A stretch of 64,000 nucleotides of DNA, taken from an uncultured Duncaniella sp. (lineage in GTDB: Bacteria > Bacteroidota > Bacteroidia > Bacteroidales > Muribaculaceae). The translations under genes and the position numbers were made by a program. Below the pieces are notes generated by a model that saw nothing but the letters and a program-made list of their open reading frames with translations, was not told where the DNA came from and did no database searches. This document shows positions 8,278-17,437 of this stretch, piece after piece (position 1 is the stretch's first letter; each line of letters starts with the position of its first letter). The stretch is taken from NCBI GenBank assembly GCA_910577255.1, contig CAJTMH010000002.1:434001-498000 (forward strand), read 5' to 3'.

Positions 8278-9783
8278 TTAGTTCAATCCTAAAACTGTGA
8301 AAATTTGAGGGCTGAAAGTGAACTTGATGAGGTCGGCGAAGAAATTGGGGAAACAGCCGATGGCAGCCACACACACGATGAGAGTGGCGGTTGAGAGGCG
8401 TTCCCACCATTTTGCATCTGTAAGAGTCATGTGATGCTTGTCGTAAACCGGACCATAGAGCAGCTTGCCGACCACTCGGAGAATGTACACGGCAGTGGTC
8501 ACGATAGAGCTGCATGCCACGATGACAAACACGCGGTGGAAGAGGTCAGTGTGCTGGAACGAACCGACGAAAATGGTCATTTCGGCAACGAAACCTGAAA
8601 GACCCGGCAGACCGAGCGATGCCATACCGGCAATCACATAGCAGACAGAGAGGTAGGGCAGTATCTGCATCATACCACCCATCTGACGGATGTCGCGGGT
8701 ATGGGTACGACCGTAAATCATACCGATGAGCGCAAAGAAGAGAGCCGTCATCAGACCGTGGGAGAGCATCTGCATGATAGCACCTGTCATCGCAGTGGTG
8801 TTGAGCATGAGTATGGCGAAAAGCACCAGACCGCAGTGTGACACCGACGAGTAAGCATTGATGTACTTAAGGTCGTTCTGGACACATGCGCTGAACGCAC
8901 CGTAGACAACCGAGATACCGGTGAGGATGATAAAGATCCAAGCGAGTTCGTTGGCTGCCTGGGGCATCAGGTAGATGGCCACACGGAAGCAACCGTAACC
9001 ACCGAGCTTCATGAGCACACCTGCGTGGAGCATTGACACAGCTGTCGGGGCCGAAGCATGACCGTCGGGCGACCATGTGTGGAACGGAAACATCGCACCC
9101 AGCACACCGAAGCCCACAAATGTCATCGGGAAAAGGAATTTCTGCCAGCCCACTGAGATGGCCTCGTTCTTGGCAATCTCAAGGATGTTCCAGGTGAGGG
9201 GCTCCCCTGCAGGAGCTGAATGGTAATAGATACCGATAAGACCGAGCATCAGGAAGGCAGAGCCGCCCATGAGCATCAGGGTCAACTTCATGGCTGAATA
9301 GTTCTTGTTGCCGCTGCCCCACACGCCGATGAGAAGATACATCGGGATGAGAGCGACCTCATAGAACATAAACATGGTGAAGAGGTCAATCGAAATGAAG
9401 AAACCGTATACACCGGTGGAGAGGAGCACCAGCCAGAGGAAGAACTCCTTGGGCTGAGGTATTTCCCACGAAGCGAAGCTACCGGTGATGAGGATGATGC
9501 CGGTGAGGATAAGCATGGCGATTGATATGCCGTCAACACCCACAGCGAGATGGATGTTGAGCGGAGCGAACCACTCCCAGGAATCCACATAGAGCATGGG
9601 GTCGTCAACACCTGCGGCACGAAGAGCCAGATAATCGACAAGAAGCCAGATAGAAAGAGCGGTGAGGGCGATGGACCCTACGACTGCCACAGCACGTATC
9701 TGCTTGATGTTCTGGCAGAGGGCAAGACCCAAGAGCATAACCAAGGGTATTACCACAAAGTAGATTAATATATTGGAAAACAT
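8278..9783 (-). CDS. nuoM: NADH-quinone oxidoreductase subunit M (complex I)
   Basis: A 501-residue antiporter-like pumping subunit. The TM5 glutamate is present (Glu142 in FYEVALIPMY) and the TM8 lysine is present (Lys259 in GVLMKLGGYG). The TM7 lysine that is Lys234 in E. coli NuoM (context VKMPMVPLH) is replaced: the equivalent segment here reads GFGVLGAMFPFH, with Leu228 in the lysine column. Alignment by eye is secure because the flanking FPFHTW, PDxH and APTA motifs hold. Gene sits between nuoL (30 bp gap) and nuoN (16 bp gap). Whether the substitution is shared by related Bacteroidales cannot be settled from this window. Confidence 0.96.
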   Translation of the reverse strand: MFSNILIYFVVIPLVMLLGLALCQNIKQIRAVAVVGSIALTALSIWLLVDYLALRAAGVDDPMLYVDSWEWFAPLNIHLAVGVDGISIAMLILTGIILITGSFASWEIPQPKEFFLWLVLLSTGVYGFFISIDLFTMFMFYEVALIPMYLLIGVWGSGNKNYSAMKLTLMLMGGSAFLMLGLIGIYYHSAPAGEPLTWNILEIAKNEAISVGWQKFLFPMTFVGFGVLGAMFPFHTWSPDGHASAPTAVSMLHAGVLMKLGGYGCFRVAIYLMPQAANELAWIFIILTGISVVYGAFSACVQNDLKYINAYSSVSHCGLVLFAILMLNTTAMTGAIMQMLSHGLMTALFFALIGMIYGRTHTRDIRQMGGMMQILPYLSVCYVIAGMASLGLPGLSGFVAEMTIFVGSFQHTDLFHRVFVIVACSSIVTTAVYILRVVGKLLYGPVYDKHHMTLTDAKWWERLSTATLIVCVAAIGCFPNFFADLIKFTFSPQIFTVLGLN

Positions 9784-9813
9784 ATCGTTACTATATTTGC
9801 TACGTTTAGACTA

Positions 9814-11784
9814 TCAGAGGATACAAACTGCTGTTACCAGACCGAGTACAACGGCACCGATGAGATACCACCAGATGTACATCTGAACTTTACCGCTCTG
9901 GAGGCCCTTGATGGCATAGGACGCCTTGTTGGTGACATAGGCGAAACCATCCATAGTGCCGTCGATGATGTGGCGGTCAAACCATGCTATAGGTTTGCAG
10001 ATACCGTCAAAGATTATACGACGTGTGATGAAGAGGTAAATCTCATCCCAGTAGAAGCGGTGGAGGGCAGCTGTCCAGAGCCAGCGGCAAGAGTCGGCCA
10101 TGCGGGTGGGCTTGTCGTTTTTCTTGAGATACAGCCAACCTGCAAATAGGATTGACAGGATTGCTATACCCATGCTGGCAGCGGCTACCTTAATATCGAT
10201 ATGGATAATGTATTCATGGCCGTCGAATGTGACGAACTTGCCGAAAGAGATAAAGCCGCAAACTGTAGAGACGATGGCAAGGAAAATCAGCGGCAGAGCC
10301 ATGGGCAGCGGAGCCTCATGGGGAAGTGACGCATGATGACCGTGAGCCTCAGCCTCGCGTACACGAGCCTCGTAGTCTGGATTGTCCCACCAGAAGACGA
10401 GGAAGTACATACGGAACATATAGAATGCTGTCATGGCAGCAACCATCATCATCCATGCACCCCAGAACCAGTGGTTGGCGAAGCAAGCTGTCAGAATCTC
10501 ATCCTTTGACCAGAAACCTGCGAAGGGGAAGATACCTGCGATGGCGAGACAGCCGATGAGGAAGGTGATGTGGGTGACAGGCATATATTTGCGGAGACCA
10601 CCCATGGCGGTATAGATGTTGGAGTGAACAGCGTGGATCAGGGCACCTGCACCGAGGAAGAGGAGGGCCTTGAACATCGCATGGGTGAAGAGGTGGAACA
10701 TGGAAGCCATATATCCGAGACCCTCATGGATGGCGACATTGTCACGAGAAGCCACACCGAGCGACACCATCATGAACGCAATCTGCGAGATGGTGGAGAA
10801 GGCGAGGATACGCTTGATGTCGATCTGTGTACATGCCACCACGGCCGCATAGAATGCGGTGACGGCACCTACAACGGTAATGAATGTGAGGGCAGCGTCC
10901 TCAAGCATATAGAGGGGGAAGAGTCGAGCCACGAGATACACACCGGCAACCACCATGGTGGCGGCGTGGATAAGAGCCGATACAGGGGTCGGGCCTTCCA
11001 TCGCGTCGGGAAGCCAGATGTGGAGCGGAAGCATGGCCGATTTACCCATACCACCGGTGAAGATGAGAACCAACGCCCATGTGAGGACAGAAGCACCCAT
11101 GAAAGTGGCGCCACCGAAGCTGGCAAGCACACCCTGAGGATTCTGGGTCATCGGGAGGAAGTCGAGCTGCTTGGTGTAGAACGACAGCACGAGGATGCCG
11201 AGCAGGAAGCCAAGGTCAGCGAAACGAGTCACGATGAATGCCTTCTTACATGCTGACACAGCCGAAGGAAGGGTGTAGAAGAAACCGATGAGGAGGAATG
11301 ACGAGGCACCCACGAGCTCCCAGAAAATGTACATCTGGAAAATGTTGGTGGCCACAACCAGACCGAGCATCGAGAAGCTGAAGAGCGAAAGGAACGCGTA
11401 GTAACGCTGGAAGCCTTTCTCCCCCTTCATGTAACCCAATGAATATACATGCACCATGAATGAGATGGTCGGGATGACTATCAGCATCATGGCTGAAATC
11501 GGGTCAAGAAGGAAACCGAGCTTTATGGCGAGGAAATCGGTAAACTGAAGCCATGTCTGATCAAACACCACATACTGCAGGCGAGTGGTGCCGTCGACGA
11601 AATCAGGATTTCCCGAGAAGTAATAGGTGAACGCCGTGTAATAGGACAAAACCAACACGGTACCCATGCCGAGTGTGCCGAGCGCACCGGCAAGTTTGTG
11701 GCTCATCTTCACGCCCACAAGTCCCAGGAAGAGGAACATAAAGAGCGGAATGGCCAATATTAGAATAGGTATTGTAATATCCAT
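9814..11784 (-). CDS. nuoL: NADH-quinone oxidoreductase subunit L (complex I)
   Basis: A 656-residue antiporter-like subunit with about 16 helices and the long C-terminal lateral helix expected of NuoL. Conserved proton-channel residues are present: Glu156 in FWELVGASSF and Lys248 in GGMGKSAMLPLH, then WLPDAMEGPTPVSALIHAATMV. A short His-rich loop (AHGHHASLPH, around residue 480) lies on the solvent-exposed side between late helices. It follows nuoK by 8 bp, showing tight operon packing. Confidence 0.97.
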   Translation of the reverse strand: MDITIPILILAIPLFMFLFLGLVGVKMSHKLAGALGTLGMGTVLVLSYYTAFTYYFSGNPDFVDGTTRLQYVVFDQTWLQFTDFLAIKLGFLLDPISAMMLIVIPTISFMVHVYSLGYMKGEKGFQRYYAFLSLFSFSMLGLVVATNIFQMYIFWELVGASSFLLIGFFYTLPSAVSACKKAFIVTRFADLGFLLGILVLSFYTKQLDFLPMTQNPQGVLASFGGATFMGASVLTWALVLIFTGGMGKSAMLPLHIWLPDAMEGPTPVSALIHAATMVVAGVYLVARLFPLYMLEDAALTFITVVGAVTAFYAAVVACTQIDIKRILAFSTISQIAFMMVSLGVASRDNVAIHEGLGYMASMFHLFTHAMFKALLFLGAGALIHAVHSNIYTAMGGLRKYMPVTHITFLIGCLAIAGIFPFAGFWSKDEILTACFANHWFWGAWMMMVAAMTAFYMFRMYFLVFWWDNPDYEARVREAEAHGHHASLPHEAPLPMALPLIFLAIVSTVCGFISFGKFVTFDGHEYIIHIDIKVAAASMGIAILSILFAGWLYLKKNDKPTRMADSCRWLWTAALHRFYWDEIYLFITRRIIFDGICKPIAWFDRHIIDGTMDGFAYVTNKASYAIKGLQSGKVQMYIWWYLIGAVVLGLVTAVCIL

Positions 11785-11792
11785 AGCGCGTA

Positions 11793-12104
11793 TTAGTATT
11801 TCATTTTAGTTGCGTCGCGGACATCAATGTTTTTGCTCACACGGAATAGGTTGATGATGATGGCGATGGCGAGCGCGGTCTCAGCGGCGGCTATAGCGAT
11901 GCCGAAGAGAGTGAACATCCAGCCTTCCATCGATCCCGGATAGAGATAACGGTTGAAGACGACAAAGTTAATATCGACAGCATTGAGCATCAACTCAAGC
12001 GAGATGAGCATGGCAATCATGTTGCGGCGGGTGAGGAAACCATAGACACCGCAGCAGAACATCACAAGTGCCGGGACGAGATACCAGATCAATGTTATAT
12101 CCAT
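11793..12104 (-). CDS. nuoK: NADH-quinone oxidoreductase subunit K (complex I)
   Basis: A 103-residue, three-helix membrane subunit homologous to MrpC. The two functionally important membrane glutamates are present, Glu37 in ISLELMLNA and Glu75 in AAAETALAIA. Length is normal. It is 8 bp from nuoJ and 8 bp from nuoL. Confidence 0.97.
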   Translation of the reverse strand: MDITLIWYLVPALVMFCCGVYGFLTRRNMIAMLISLELMLNAVDINFVVFNRYLYPGSMEGWMFTLFGIAIAAAETALAIAIIINLFRVSKNIDVRDATKMKY

Positions 12105-12112
12105 GGGTAGAA

Positions 12113-12628
12113 TTAACGTTTACGGGCGATAACCACGCCACCGATTATACATGCGAGTAATAACACACTGACAGCCTCGAACGGAAGAAGATACTGCTGA
12201 TAGCCTGAACCGAGCATCGCCTCACCGATTTCATGCATCGTGGGGTTGCTCATGAAGGGGAGCGAAGTGAAGAGGTCGGCACAACGCGAGCATAACGCCC
12301 AGGCTGTGGCTCCTCCCACGGCGATCGCGCCCAGGAGACCGAGAAGTTTCTTCCTTGAAGCCAGTTGCTCACTGTTGTCACCGGGACGGGTGGTCAGCAA
12401 AATCGAGAACACGAACAGAACCACGATACCTCCGGCATACACCGCAATCTGCACCGAGCCCAGAAACTCATAATCGAGCTTGAAGTAGAGGGCAGCTGTG
12501 GCAAAAAGGGTGAAGAGCAGATATGTGGCCGCGCGCAAAATCTTGCGAGTGGTGACAGTCAGTACTGAGAAGATGACAATCGCAAGCGCGATTATCCAGT
12601 AACAAATTGTACTTCCTACTGATTCCAT
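12113..12628 (-). CDS. nuoJ: NADH-quinone oxidoreductase subunit J (complex I)
   Basis: A 171-residue membrane subunit with five hydrophobic helices. The third-helix signature QIAVYAGGIVVLFVF is clear, and the helix-5 EAVSVLLLACIIGGVV ending matches NuoJ. It forms part of the E-channel region linking quinone reduction to pumping. It lies 21 bp behind nuoI. Confidence 0.96.
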   Translation of the reverse strand: MESVGSTICYWIIALAIVIFSVLTVTTRKILRAATYLLFTLFATAALYFKLDYEFLGSVQIAVYAGGIVVLFVFSILLTTRPGDNSEQLASRKKLLGLLGAIAVGGATAWALCSRCADLFTSLPFMSNPTMHEIGEAMLGSGYQQYLLPFEAVSVLLLACIIGGVVIARKR

Positions 12629-12649
12629 ATACTGTGATAGTAATTAATT

Positions 12650-13390
12650 TTAGTTGTTATCGGCCTGGTTGTTACCGGCTGCGGCAGCCTTCTGCGCCTT
12701 AAGCTGGGCGGCTTTTTCGAGGGCGGCACGTATTTTGGCCTGCTTTTCGGGGTCACCGGCAGCGGCCTCAAGAGCCTTCTTGGCCTTTTCGTCAAGCTCG
12801 GGAGCGGCGGACGCCGGTGCAGGCTCACCTGCGGCGGCAGCTTTTTTGGCAGCGGCGGCAGCCTTGGCGGCGGCGAGCTTAGCCTCTTTCTCGGCCTGGA
12901 GCTTGGCTATCTGTTCGGGAGTGGGCTTTGGCTCCTCCTTCTCGGGGAGATAGTTGAGATGTTTGACAAGCTTCCCACGTGTGAAGACAGCCTGTTCGAA
13001 ATCATTCGAGAACTCGAGGGCATCAGTAGGACAGTTAGTCACACAAAGCTGACAGAATGTGCAGCTTCCGAGGTCATAAAGATACTTGTCGAGTTTCTTT
13101 TTCTTCTTGCCGTCCCAAGTTTCCACCATCTTGGTGTCGAGCTTGATAGTGCCGTTGGGGCACACACGCTCGCAAGTACCGCACGCAATACATTTATGAT
13201 TACCCTGATCGTCATATTTGAGGGTCAGGATGGCGCGGAAGCGGTCGGCAACCGGGAGGTTATCGCGGTTGTCGGGGTACTCTTCAGTGATTTTGGGGGT
13301 GACAAATTCCTTTCCGGTCACCTGCATGCCTTTGATAAGGCTTGCAATGCCGGAACCGAGATTAGAGAAATATTCTTTTACACTTCCCAT
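12650..13390 (-). CDS. nuoI: NADH-quinone oxidoreductase subunit I (2x[4Fe-4S]) with Ala/Lys-rich tail
   Basis: Residues 1-150 are an ordinary NuoI: two 8Fe-type cysteine motifs, CIACGTCERVCP (Cys67, 70, 73, 77) and CTFCQLCVTNCP (Cys110, 113, 116, 120), carry the N6a/N6b clusters that pass electrons to NuoB. Residues 151-246 are a low-complexity extension rich in Ala, Lys, Glu and Pro (runs such as AKAAAAAKKAAAA), which NuoI normally lacks. The helix-forming, charged composition suggests an extended or coiled tail on the cytoplasmic arm, where NuoE/F/G would dock in other complexes. It follows atpG by 43 bp, i.e. it restarts the nuo series after the atp insertion. Confidence 0.95.
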   Translation of the reverse strand: MGSVKEYFSNLGSGIASLIKGMQVTGKEFVTPKITEEYPDNRDNLPVADRFRAILTLKYDDQGNHKCIACGTCERVCPNGTIKLDTKMVETWDGKKKKKLDKYLYDLGSCTFCQLCVTNCPTDALEFSNDFEQAVFTRGKLVKHLNYLPEKEEPKPTPEQIAKLQAEKEAKLAAAKAAAAAKKAAAAGEPAPASAAPELDEKAKKALEAAAGDPEKQAKIRAALEKAAQLKAQKAAAAGNNQADNN

Positions 13391-13433
13391 TGTTTATCTA
13401 TTGTTTTTTGTTTTCTTAGTTGCGGGGCTATGC

Positions 13434-14318
13434 TCACTGTTTGGCCTGGCCTCCGATGATATCGAGAAGCTCGGTAGTGATGCTTTGCTGACGGAGTTTA
13501 TTAAATTCAATCTGGAGCTGTTCGAGGAGCTTCTTGGCGTTGTCGTTGGCGCTCTGCATTGCCATGATGCGCGCAGCCTGTTCGGCGGCACGGTTCTCCG
13601 TGAAGACTTCCTGCATCACAGCGAGCAGGAACATCGGGAGCACCGACACGAAGATAGTGGCGGCATCAGGCTCGAAGATGCAAGGGCGACAGATGGCCTT
13701 GACGTCCTCGCCTGTAAATGACTCGGGAAGCACCGGGAGAAACTGCTCGGAACGCAGACGCTGACGGCTCACGCTCTGGAAATTCATGTAGAGAAGCTCC
13801 ACCGAATCCAGGACACCGTCAAGGAAACGCACCTCAAGTTCATGGGCGAAACGCTTCACTTCGTCACCGCTTGACTTGGAGGTGACACCTTCAAGGCTCT
13901 CCATGGTGATGTTTGAACCGGTAATCTTCGAAACAGCTTTGGTGATTTTACGGCCTACAGGGAAAATCACCATCTTCACGTTGTCGCCGTACTTTTCGCG
14001 GCATTCACGCAAGCGGGCGAGAAGCCCTTTGAAGATGTTGATGTTATAGGCACCGCAAAGACCGTCATCCGAACCAAGGACCACGATACCCACTGTCCTC
14101 ACCTCACGAGGCTCGGTCAATGGCGACGAAAACTCGGCATCGGCAGTCAACAGGTTGCCGATGATAGTCTCGATCTGCTGGCGGAAAGGGAGTAGCCGAC
14201 GCAGGTCACCTTCGGCACGGTGCATCTTGGCCGAGGATATCATCTTCATCGCCCCGGTAATCTTCTCGCTCGAAGCCACCGATCCGATTCGTCCTTTGAG
14301 TTCGCGTAATGTAGCCAT
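13434..14318 (-). CDS. atpG: ATP synthase F1 subunit gamma
   Basis: A 294-residue central-stalk subunit. The N-terminal helix begins ATLRELKGRIGSV and includes EKITGAMKMISSAKM, and the C-terminal helix ends with ITTELLDIIGGQ, the two conserved ends that form the rotor coiled coil. It is the last atp gene, 102 bp behind atpA; the next gene is nuoI 43 bp downstream. Confidence 0.97.
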   Translation of the reverse strand: MATLRELKGRIGSVASSEKITGAMKMISSAKMHRAEGDLRRLLPFRQQIETIIGNLLTADAEFSSPLTEPREVRTVGIVVLGSDDGLCGAYNINIFKGLLARLRECREKYGDNVKMVIFPVGRKITKAVSKITGSNITMESLEGVTSKSSGDEVKRFAHELEVRFLDGVLDSVELLYMNFQSVSRQRLRSEQFLPVLPESFTGEDVKAICRPCIFEPDAATIFVSVLPMFLLAVMQEVFTENRAAEQAARIMAMQSANDNAKKLLEQLQIEFNKLRQQSITTELLDIIGGQAKQ

Positions 14319-14420
14319 TTATAGTTTCTATATTTTTTAAATTCGAGTTTTCAGCATTCGGTCAGGAGAGCCAGACCGGGTGAATGATCATTCCCGGCAT
14401 GACAGCCCCGAGCGGATGGC

Positions 14421-15992
14421 TTATTTGTAGCGTGCTGCAATCTCAGCGGCCGCCGATGTGAGCTTTTCGGCCACATCGTCATCGAGTTTTCCGGCAAGGA
14501 TAGCCTCGATGGCCTGGGGATATTTGGCATGCACGAGCTGGAGGAAGAGCTTTTCGAACTCTGCCACCTTGTCGAGGGGAACATTTTCAAGCAGTCCTCG
14601 TGTGCCGCAGAAAATCACTGCCACCTCATCCTCTACAGCCATAGGAGAATACTGAGGCTGGATAAGGAGTCGTTCGTTCTTGCGGCCCTTGTCGATGACA
14701 CGTGCGGTAACCGGGTCGATATCGCCGCCGAACTTGGTGAACGATTCGAGCTCACGGAACTGTGCCTGGTCGATCTTCAGCGTACCTGCCACCTTCTTCA
14801 TCGACTTGATCTGAGCGTTGCCACCTACACGTGACACGGAGATACCCACATTGATGGCCGGACGGATACCGCGGTTGAAGAGGGCGGTCTCAAGGAATAT
14901 CTGGCCGTCGGTGATAGAGATAACGTTGGTAGGGATGTAAGCCGACACGTCACCTGCCTGTGTCTCGATGATAGGAAGCGCGGTGAGCGAACCTCCACCC
15001 TTCACCTTGCCTTTGAGCGATGCGGGAAGGTCATTCATATTCTCTGCCACCTGCTGGTTGTCAATGATTTTAGCGGCACGTTCGAGCAGACGGCTATGGA
15101 GATAGAAGATATCACCGGGATATGCCTCACGACCTGAGGGACGCTTGAGGATAAGTGAGATTTCGCGGTAAGCCACAGCCTGCTTTGAGAGGTCATCATA
15201 GATGATGAGCGCGTCACGGCCAGTGTCGCGGATAAACTCACCGATTGCCACACCGGCAAAGGGGGCATAGTAACGCATCGACGCTGAGTCAGAAGCGGTA
15301 GCGGCAACCACCACAGTATAATCGAGTGCACCGTGCTGACGGAGAGTCTCCACGATAGATGCCACTGACGATGCCTTCTGGCCGATGGCGACGTAGATAC
15401 AGTAGACAGGCTTACCGGCCTCGAAATTCTTACGCTGGTTGATGATGGTGTCAATAGCGATAGCGGTCTTACCGATCTGGCGGTCGCCGATGATAAGCTC
15501 ACGCTGGCCACGACCTATAGGCACCATAGAGTCGATGGCCTTGAGACCTGTCTGGAGCGGCTGCTTTACAGGCTGACGGAATATGACACCGGGAGCCTTG
15601 CGCTCAAGGGGCATGGGAAGGAGTTCACCTTCGATAGGACCACGGCCGTCGACAGGCTGACCCAAGACGTTGATGACACGTCCGAACACGCCGTCGCCCA
15701 CATGGATTGATGCAATCTCACCGGTACGCTTTACGGTCATGTTCTCGGTGACCTTGTTAACGTCGTTAAGGAGGATGACACCCACATTACTCTCCTCGAG
15801 GTTGAGCGCCACACCTTTAACACCGTTTTCAAATTCTACGAGCTCGTTGGCGCAGACATTGTCGAGCCCATACACGTGGGCCACGCCGTCGCCAACCTCG
15901 AGCACTGTGCCGGTTTCTTCAAACGACACTTTTGAGTTGACGTTCTCGAGCTGCTGTTTTAATACCTGTGAAATCTCGCTTGGGTTTATCAT
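14421..15992 (-). CDS. atpA: ATP synthase F1 subunit alpha
   Basis: A 523-residue F1 subunit forming the non-catalytic nucleotide sites. The P-loop GDRQIGKT (residues 169-176), the LIIYDDLSKQAVAYR segment and the ALPIIETQAGDVSAYIPTN segment are present. N-terminal beta-barrel, nucleotide domain and C-terminal helical domain are complete. It starts 22 bp behind atpH. Confidence 0.98.
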   Translation of the reverse strand: MINPSEISQVLKQQLENVNSKVSFEETGTVLEVGDGVAHVYGLDNVCANELVEFENGVKGVALNLEESNVGVILLNDVNKVTENMTVKRTGEIASIHVGDGVFGRVINVLGQPVDGRGPIEGELLPMPLERKAPGVIFRQPVKQPLQTGLKAIDSMVPIGRGQRELIIGDRQIGKTAIAIDTIINQRKNFEAGKPVYCIYVAIGQKASSVASIVETLRQHGALDYTVVVAATASDSASMRYYAPFAGVAIGEFIRDTGRDALIIYDDLSKQAVAYREISLILKRPSGREAYPGDIFYLHSRLLERAAKIIDNQQVAENMNDLPASLKGKVKGGGSLTALPIIETQAGDVSAYIPTNVISITDGQIFLETALFNRGIRPAINVGISVSRVGGNAQIKSMKKVAGTLKIDQAQFRELESFTKFGGDIDPVTARVIDKGRKNERLLIQPQYSPMAVEDEVAVIFCGTRGLLENVPLDKVAEFEKLFLQLVHAKYPQAIEAILAGKLDDDVAEKLTSAAAEIAARYK

Positions 15993-16014
15993 TGGTCAAG
16001 TGTGATTTTTTGAT

Positions 16015-16560
16015 TTAGTTGCTTAAAAGTTTCAAACGCAATTGCTTCAATTCATTAGCAATCGAAGCGTCAAGTTTTTCGTTGTTTATTCTTACAGTGA
16101 AACCTCCTATGAGGTCAGGGTCGACACTATGGCTATACTCCATGGTGCCGCCGTTGAGATGACGCTCGATGAGCTTTTTGAGTCTATCCTCCTCCGCCGT
16201 GGCAAAAGGAGCGGCCGAGGTTACGGTCACGAGATATATGTGATGCGCATCGCGGTATATTTTCATATATGCGAGTGCGACGTCACGGACCGATGCCATG
16301 CGATTATTATCGACAAGAAGCTGCAGAAACCGCGCGAAGACTTTGTCATCGTCGGTGGCACCTGAGGCGGTGAGCAGCAACTTCACCTTGTCGGAACTGC
16401 CGACAAATGGATTGGCCATGACCTGCTGCAGCTGTGGTTCGGAAGCAAAGGAGCTTTCGAGGGTGTGCATCATGTCATAGACACGCTCGTCGACGTGGTT
16501 TTCGCTGGCATACTCGTAGAGAGCTTTGGCGTAGCGGCTGGGGATGAGACCTTCGTTCAT
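16015..16560 (-). CDS. atpH: ATP synthase F1 subunit delta
   Basis: A 181-residue peripheral-stalk subunit. The N-terminal segment SRYAKALYEYA and the C-terminal DPDLIGGFTVRINNEKLDAS are the family's conserved ends. Its position between atpF and atpA is the usual order. Confidence 0.95.
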   Translation of the reverse strand: MNEGLIPSRYAKALYEYASENHVDERVYDMMHTLESSFASEPQLQQVMANPFVGSSDKVKLLLTASGATDDDKVFARFLQLLVDNNRMASVRDVALAYMKIYRDAHHIYLVTVTSAAPFATAEEDRLKKLIERHLNGGTMEYSHSVDPDLIGGFTVRINNEKLDASIANELKQLRLKLLSN

Positions 16561-16608
16561 TGCGTACTTTAGAGCCTTAGAGGATTTGTTGATTCGTTAA
16601 ACTGCCTC

Positions 16609-17106
16609 TTAGTTTTGTTTCTCGATTTCGTCGAGCAGAGAGTTGACGAGCTTCTCCTGAGCCTTTTCGTCCTTCATCTGGTTGCGCACCACTTTCTGGG
16701 CGATATCAAGGGCAAAGGTTGAGACCTCGTTACGGAATTGCTGCTGCGCTTCCTTTCGGTCCTGCTCGATTGATACCTTTGCGGCATCCATCACCTTCTT
16801 GGCCTCGGTCTGAGCTGCCGCGCGGGCCTCCTCGATGATCTGTGTCTTCATCTTGTCGGCCTCGCGGAGCATGTCGGCCTGCTGGCGACGGGCGTCCGCT
16901 ATGTATTTATCCGCCTCTTCACGGGCATGGTCAAGCTGTTCTTTGGCATTTTGAGCATACTCCACACCTTTGTCGATGAGGTCGGCTCGGTCAGACACTC
17001 CTTTCATGATCGCAGGCCAACCCCATCGCCACAGGATGACGAACAGGATGGCGAACGACACGAACATCCAGAATATCAGGCCGAAATCAGGCGTGAATAG
17101 TTCCAT
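16609..17106 (-). CDS. atpF: ATP synthase Fo subunit b
   Basis: A 165-residue subunit with one N-terminal membrane helix (IFWMFVSFAILFVILW, about residues 11-26) followed by a long charged coiled coil (residues 40-150) that forms the stator stalk. Only one b-type gene is visible, so a homodimer is expected. It is 19 bp behind atpE. Confidence 0.96.
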   Translation of the reverse strand: MELFTPDFGLIFWMFVSFAILFVILWRWGWPAIMKGVSDRADLIDKGVEYAQNAKEQLDHAREEADKYIADARRQQADMLREADKMKTQIIEEARAAAQTEAKKVMDAAKVSIEQDRKEAQQQFRNEVSTFALDIAQKVVRNQMKDEKAQEKLVNSLLDEIEKQN

Positions 17107-17125
17107 AATATAATGATGCCGAAGA

Positions 17126-17374
17126 TTAGCCTACGAACATTGCGAGGATACAAACGATAACTGCGAAGAGAGCAACACCTTCGATAAGTGCGGCGATAAC
17201 GATCATGTTACTGCGGATGTCGCCGGTTGATTCTGGCTGACGAGCGATTGCTTCCATGGCTGAGCCACCGATTTTACCGATACCGATACCGGCACCAATT
17301 GCTGCGATTGCTGCACCGATGCATACGCCGATGCCAAGTGTTCCTTCGATAGCTGCTAAAATCATTGCTAACAT
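17126..17374 (-). CDS. atpE: ATP synthase Fo subunit c (rotor ring)
   Basis: An 82-residue two-helix protein. Helix 1 is Gly/Ala-rich (AAIAAIGAGIGIG) and helix 2 carries the ion-binding carboxylate Glu65 in ALIEGVALF. The loop has the conserved ARQPE. Sodium-type c subunits have Gln in helix 1 and Ser/Thr right after the glutamate; here helix 1 has no Gln and the next residue is Gly, which points to proton coupling. A second possible start is Met4. The gene is 63 bp behind atpB. Confidence 0.97.
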   Translation of the reverse strand: MLAMILAAIEGTLGIGVCIGAAIAAIGAGIGIGKIGGSAMEAIARQPESTGDIRSNMIVIAALIEGVALFAVIVCILAMFVG

Positions 17375-17437
17375 AATTGTTGAGTTTTAAAGGGTTGATT
17401 ATTGTATTTTTTTAATTTTTAGTTCTGTTTTTTAAAA

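Noticed and set aside
10570..11256. Long plus-strand open frame (228 codons) opposite nuoL
   Set aside because: Composition is His/Glu/Gly-rich nonsense from the complement of hydrophobic codons, and nuoL is complete in the same interval.
12654..12953. Plus-strand open frame opposite nuoI encoding an Ala/Ser-rich peptide
   Set aside because: It is the antisense shadow of the Ala/Lys-rich NuoI tail; base bias of that tail removes stop codons on the other strand.
14376..14397. Palindrome in the 102-bp atpA-atpG gap
   Set aside because: The stem is short with a bulge (CCGG/CCGG plus GAAT/ATTC) and has no U-tract. It would not end transcription convincingly, so it is not listed as a terminator.
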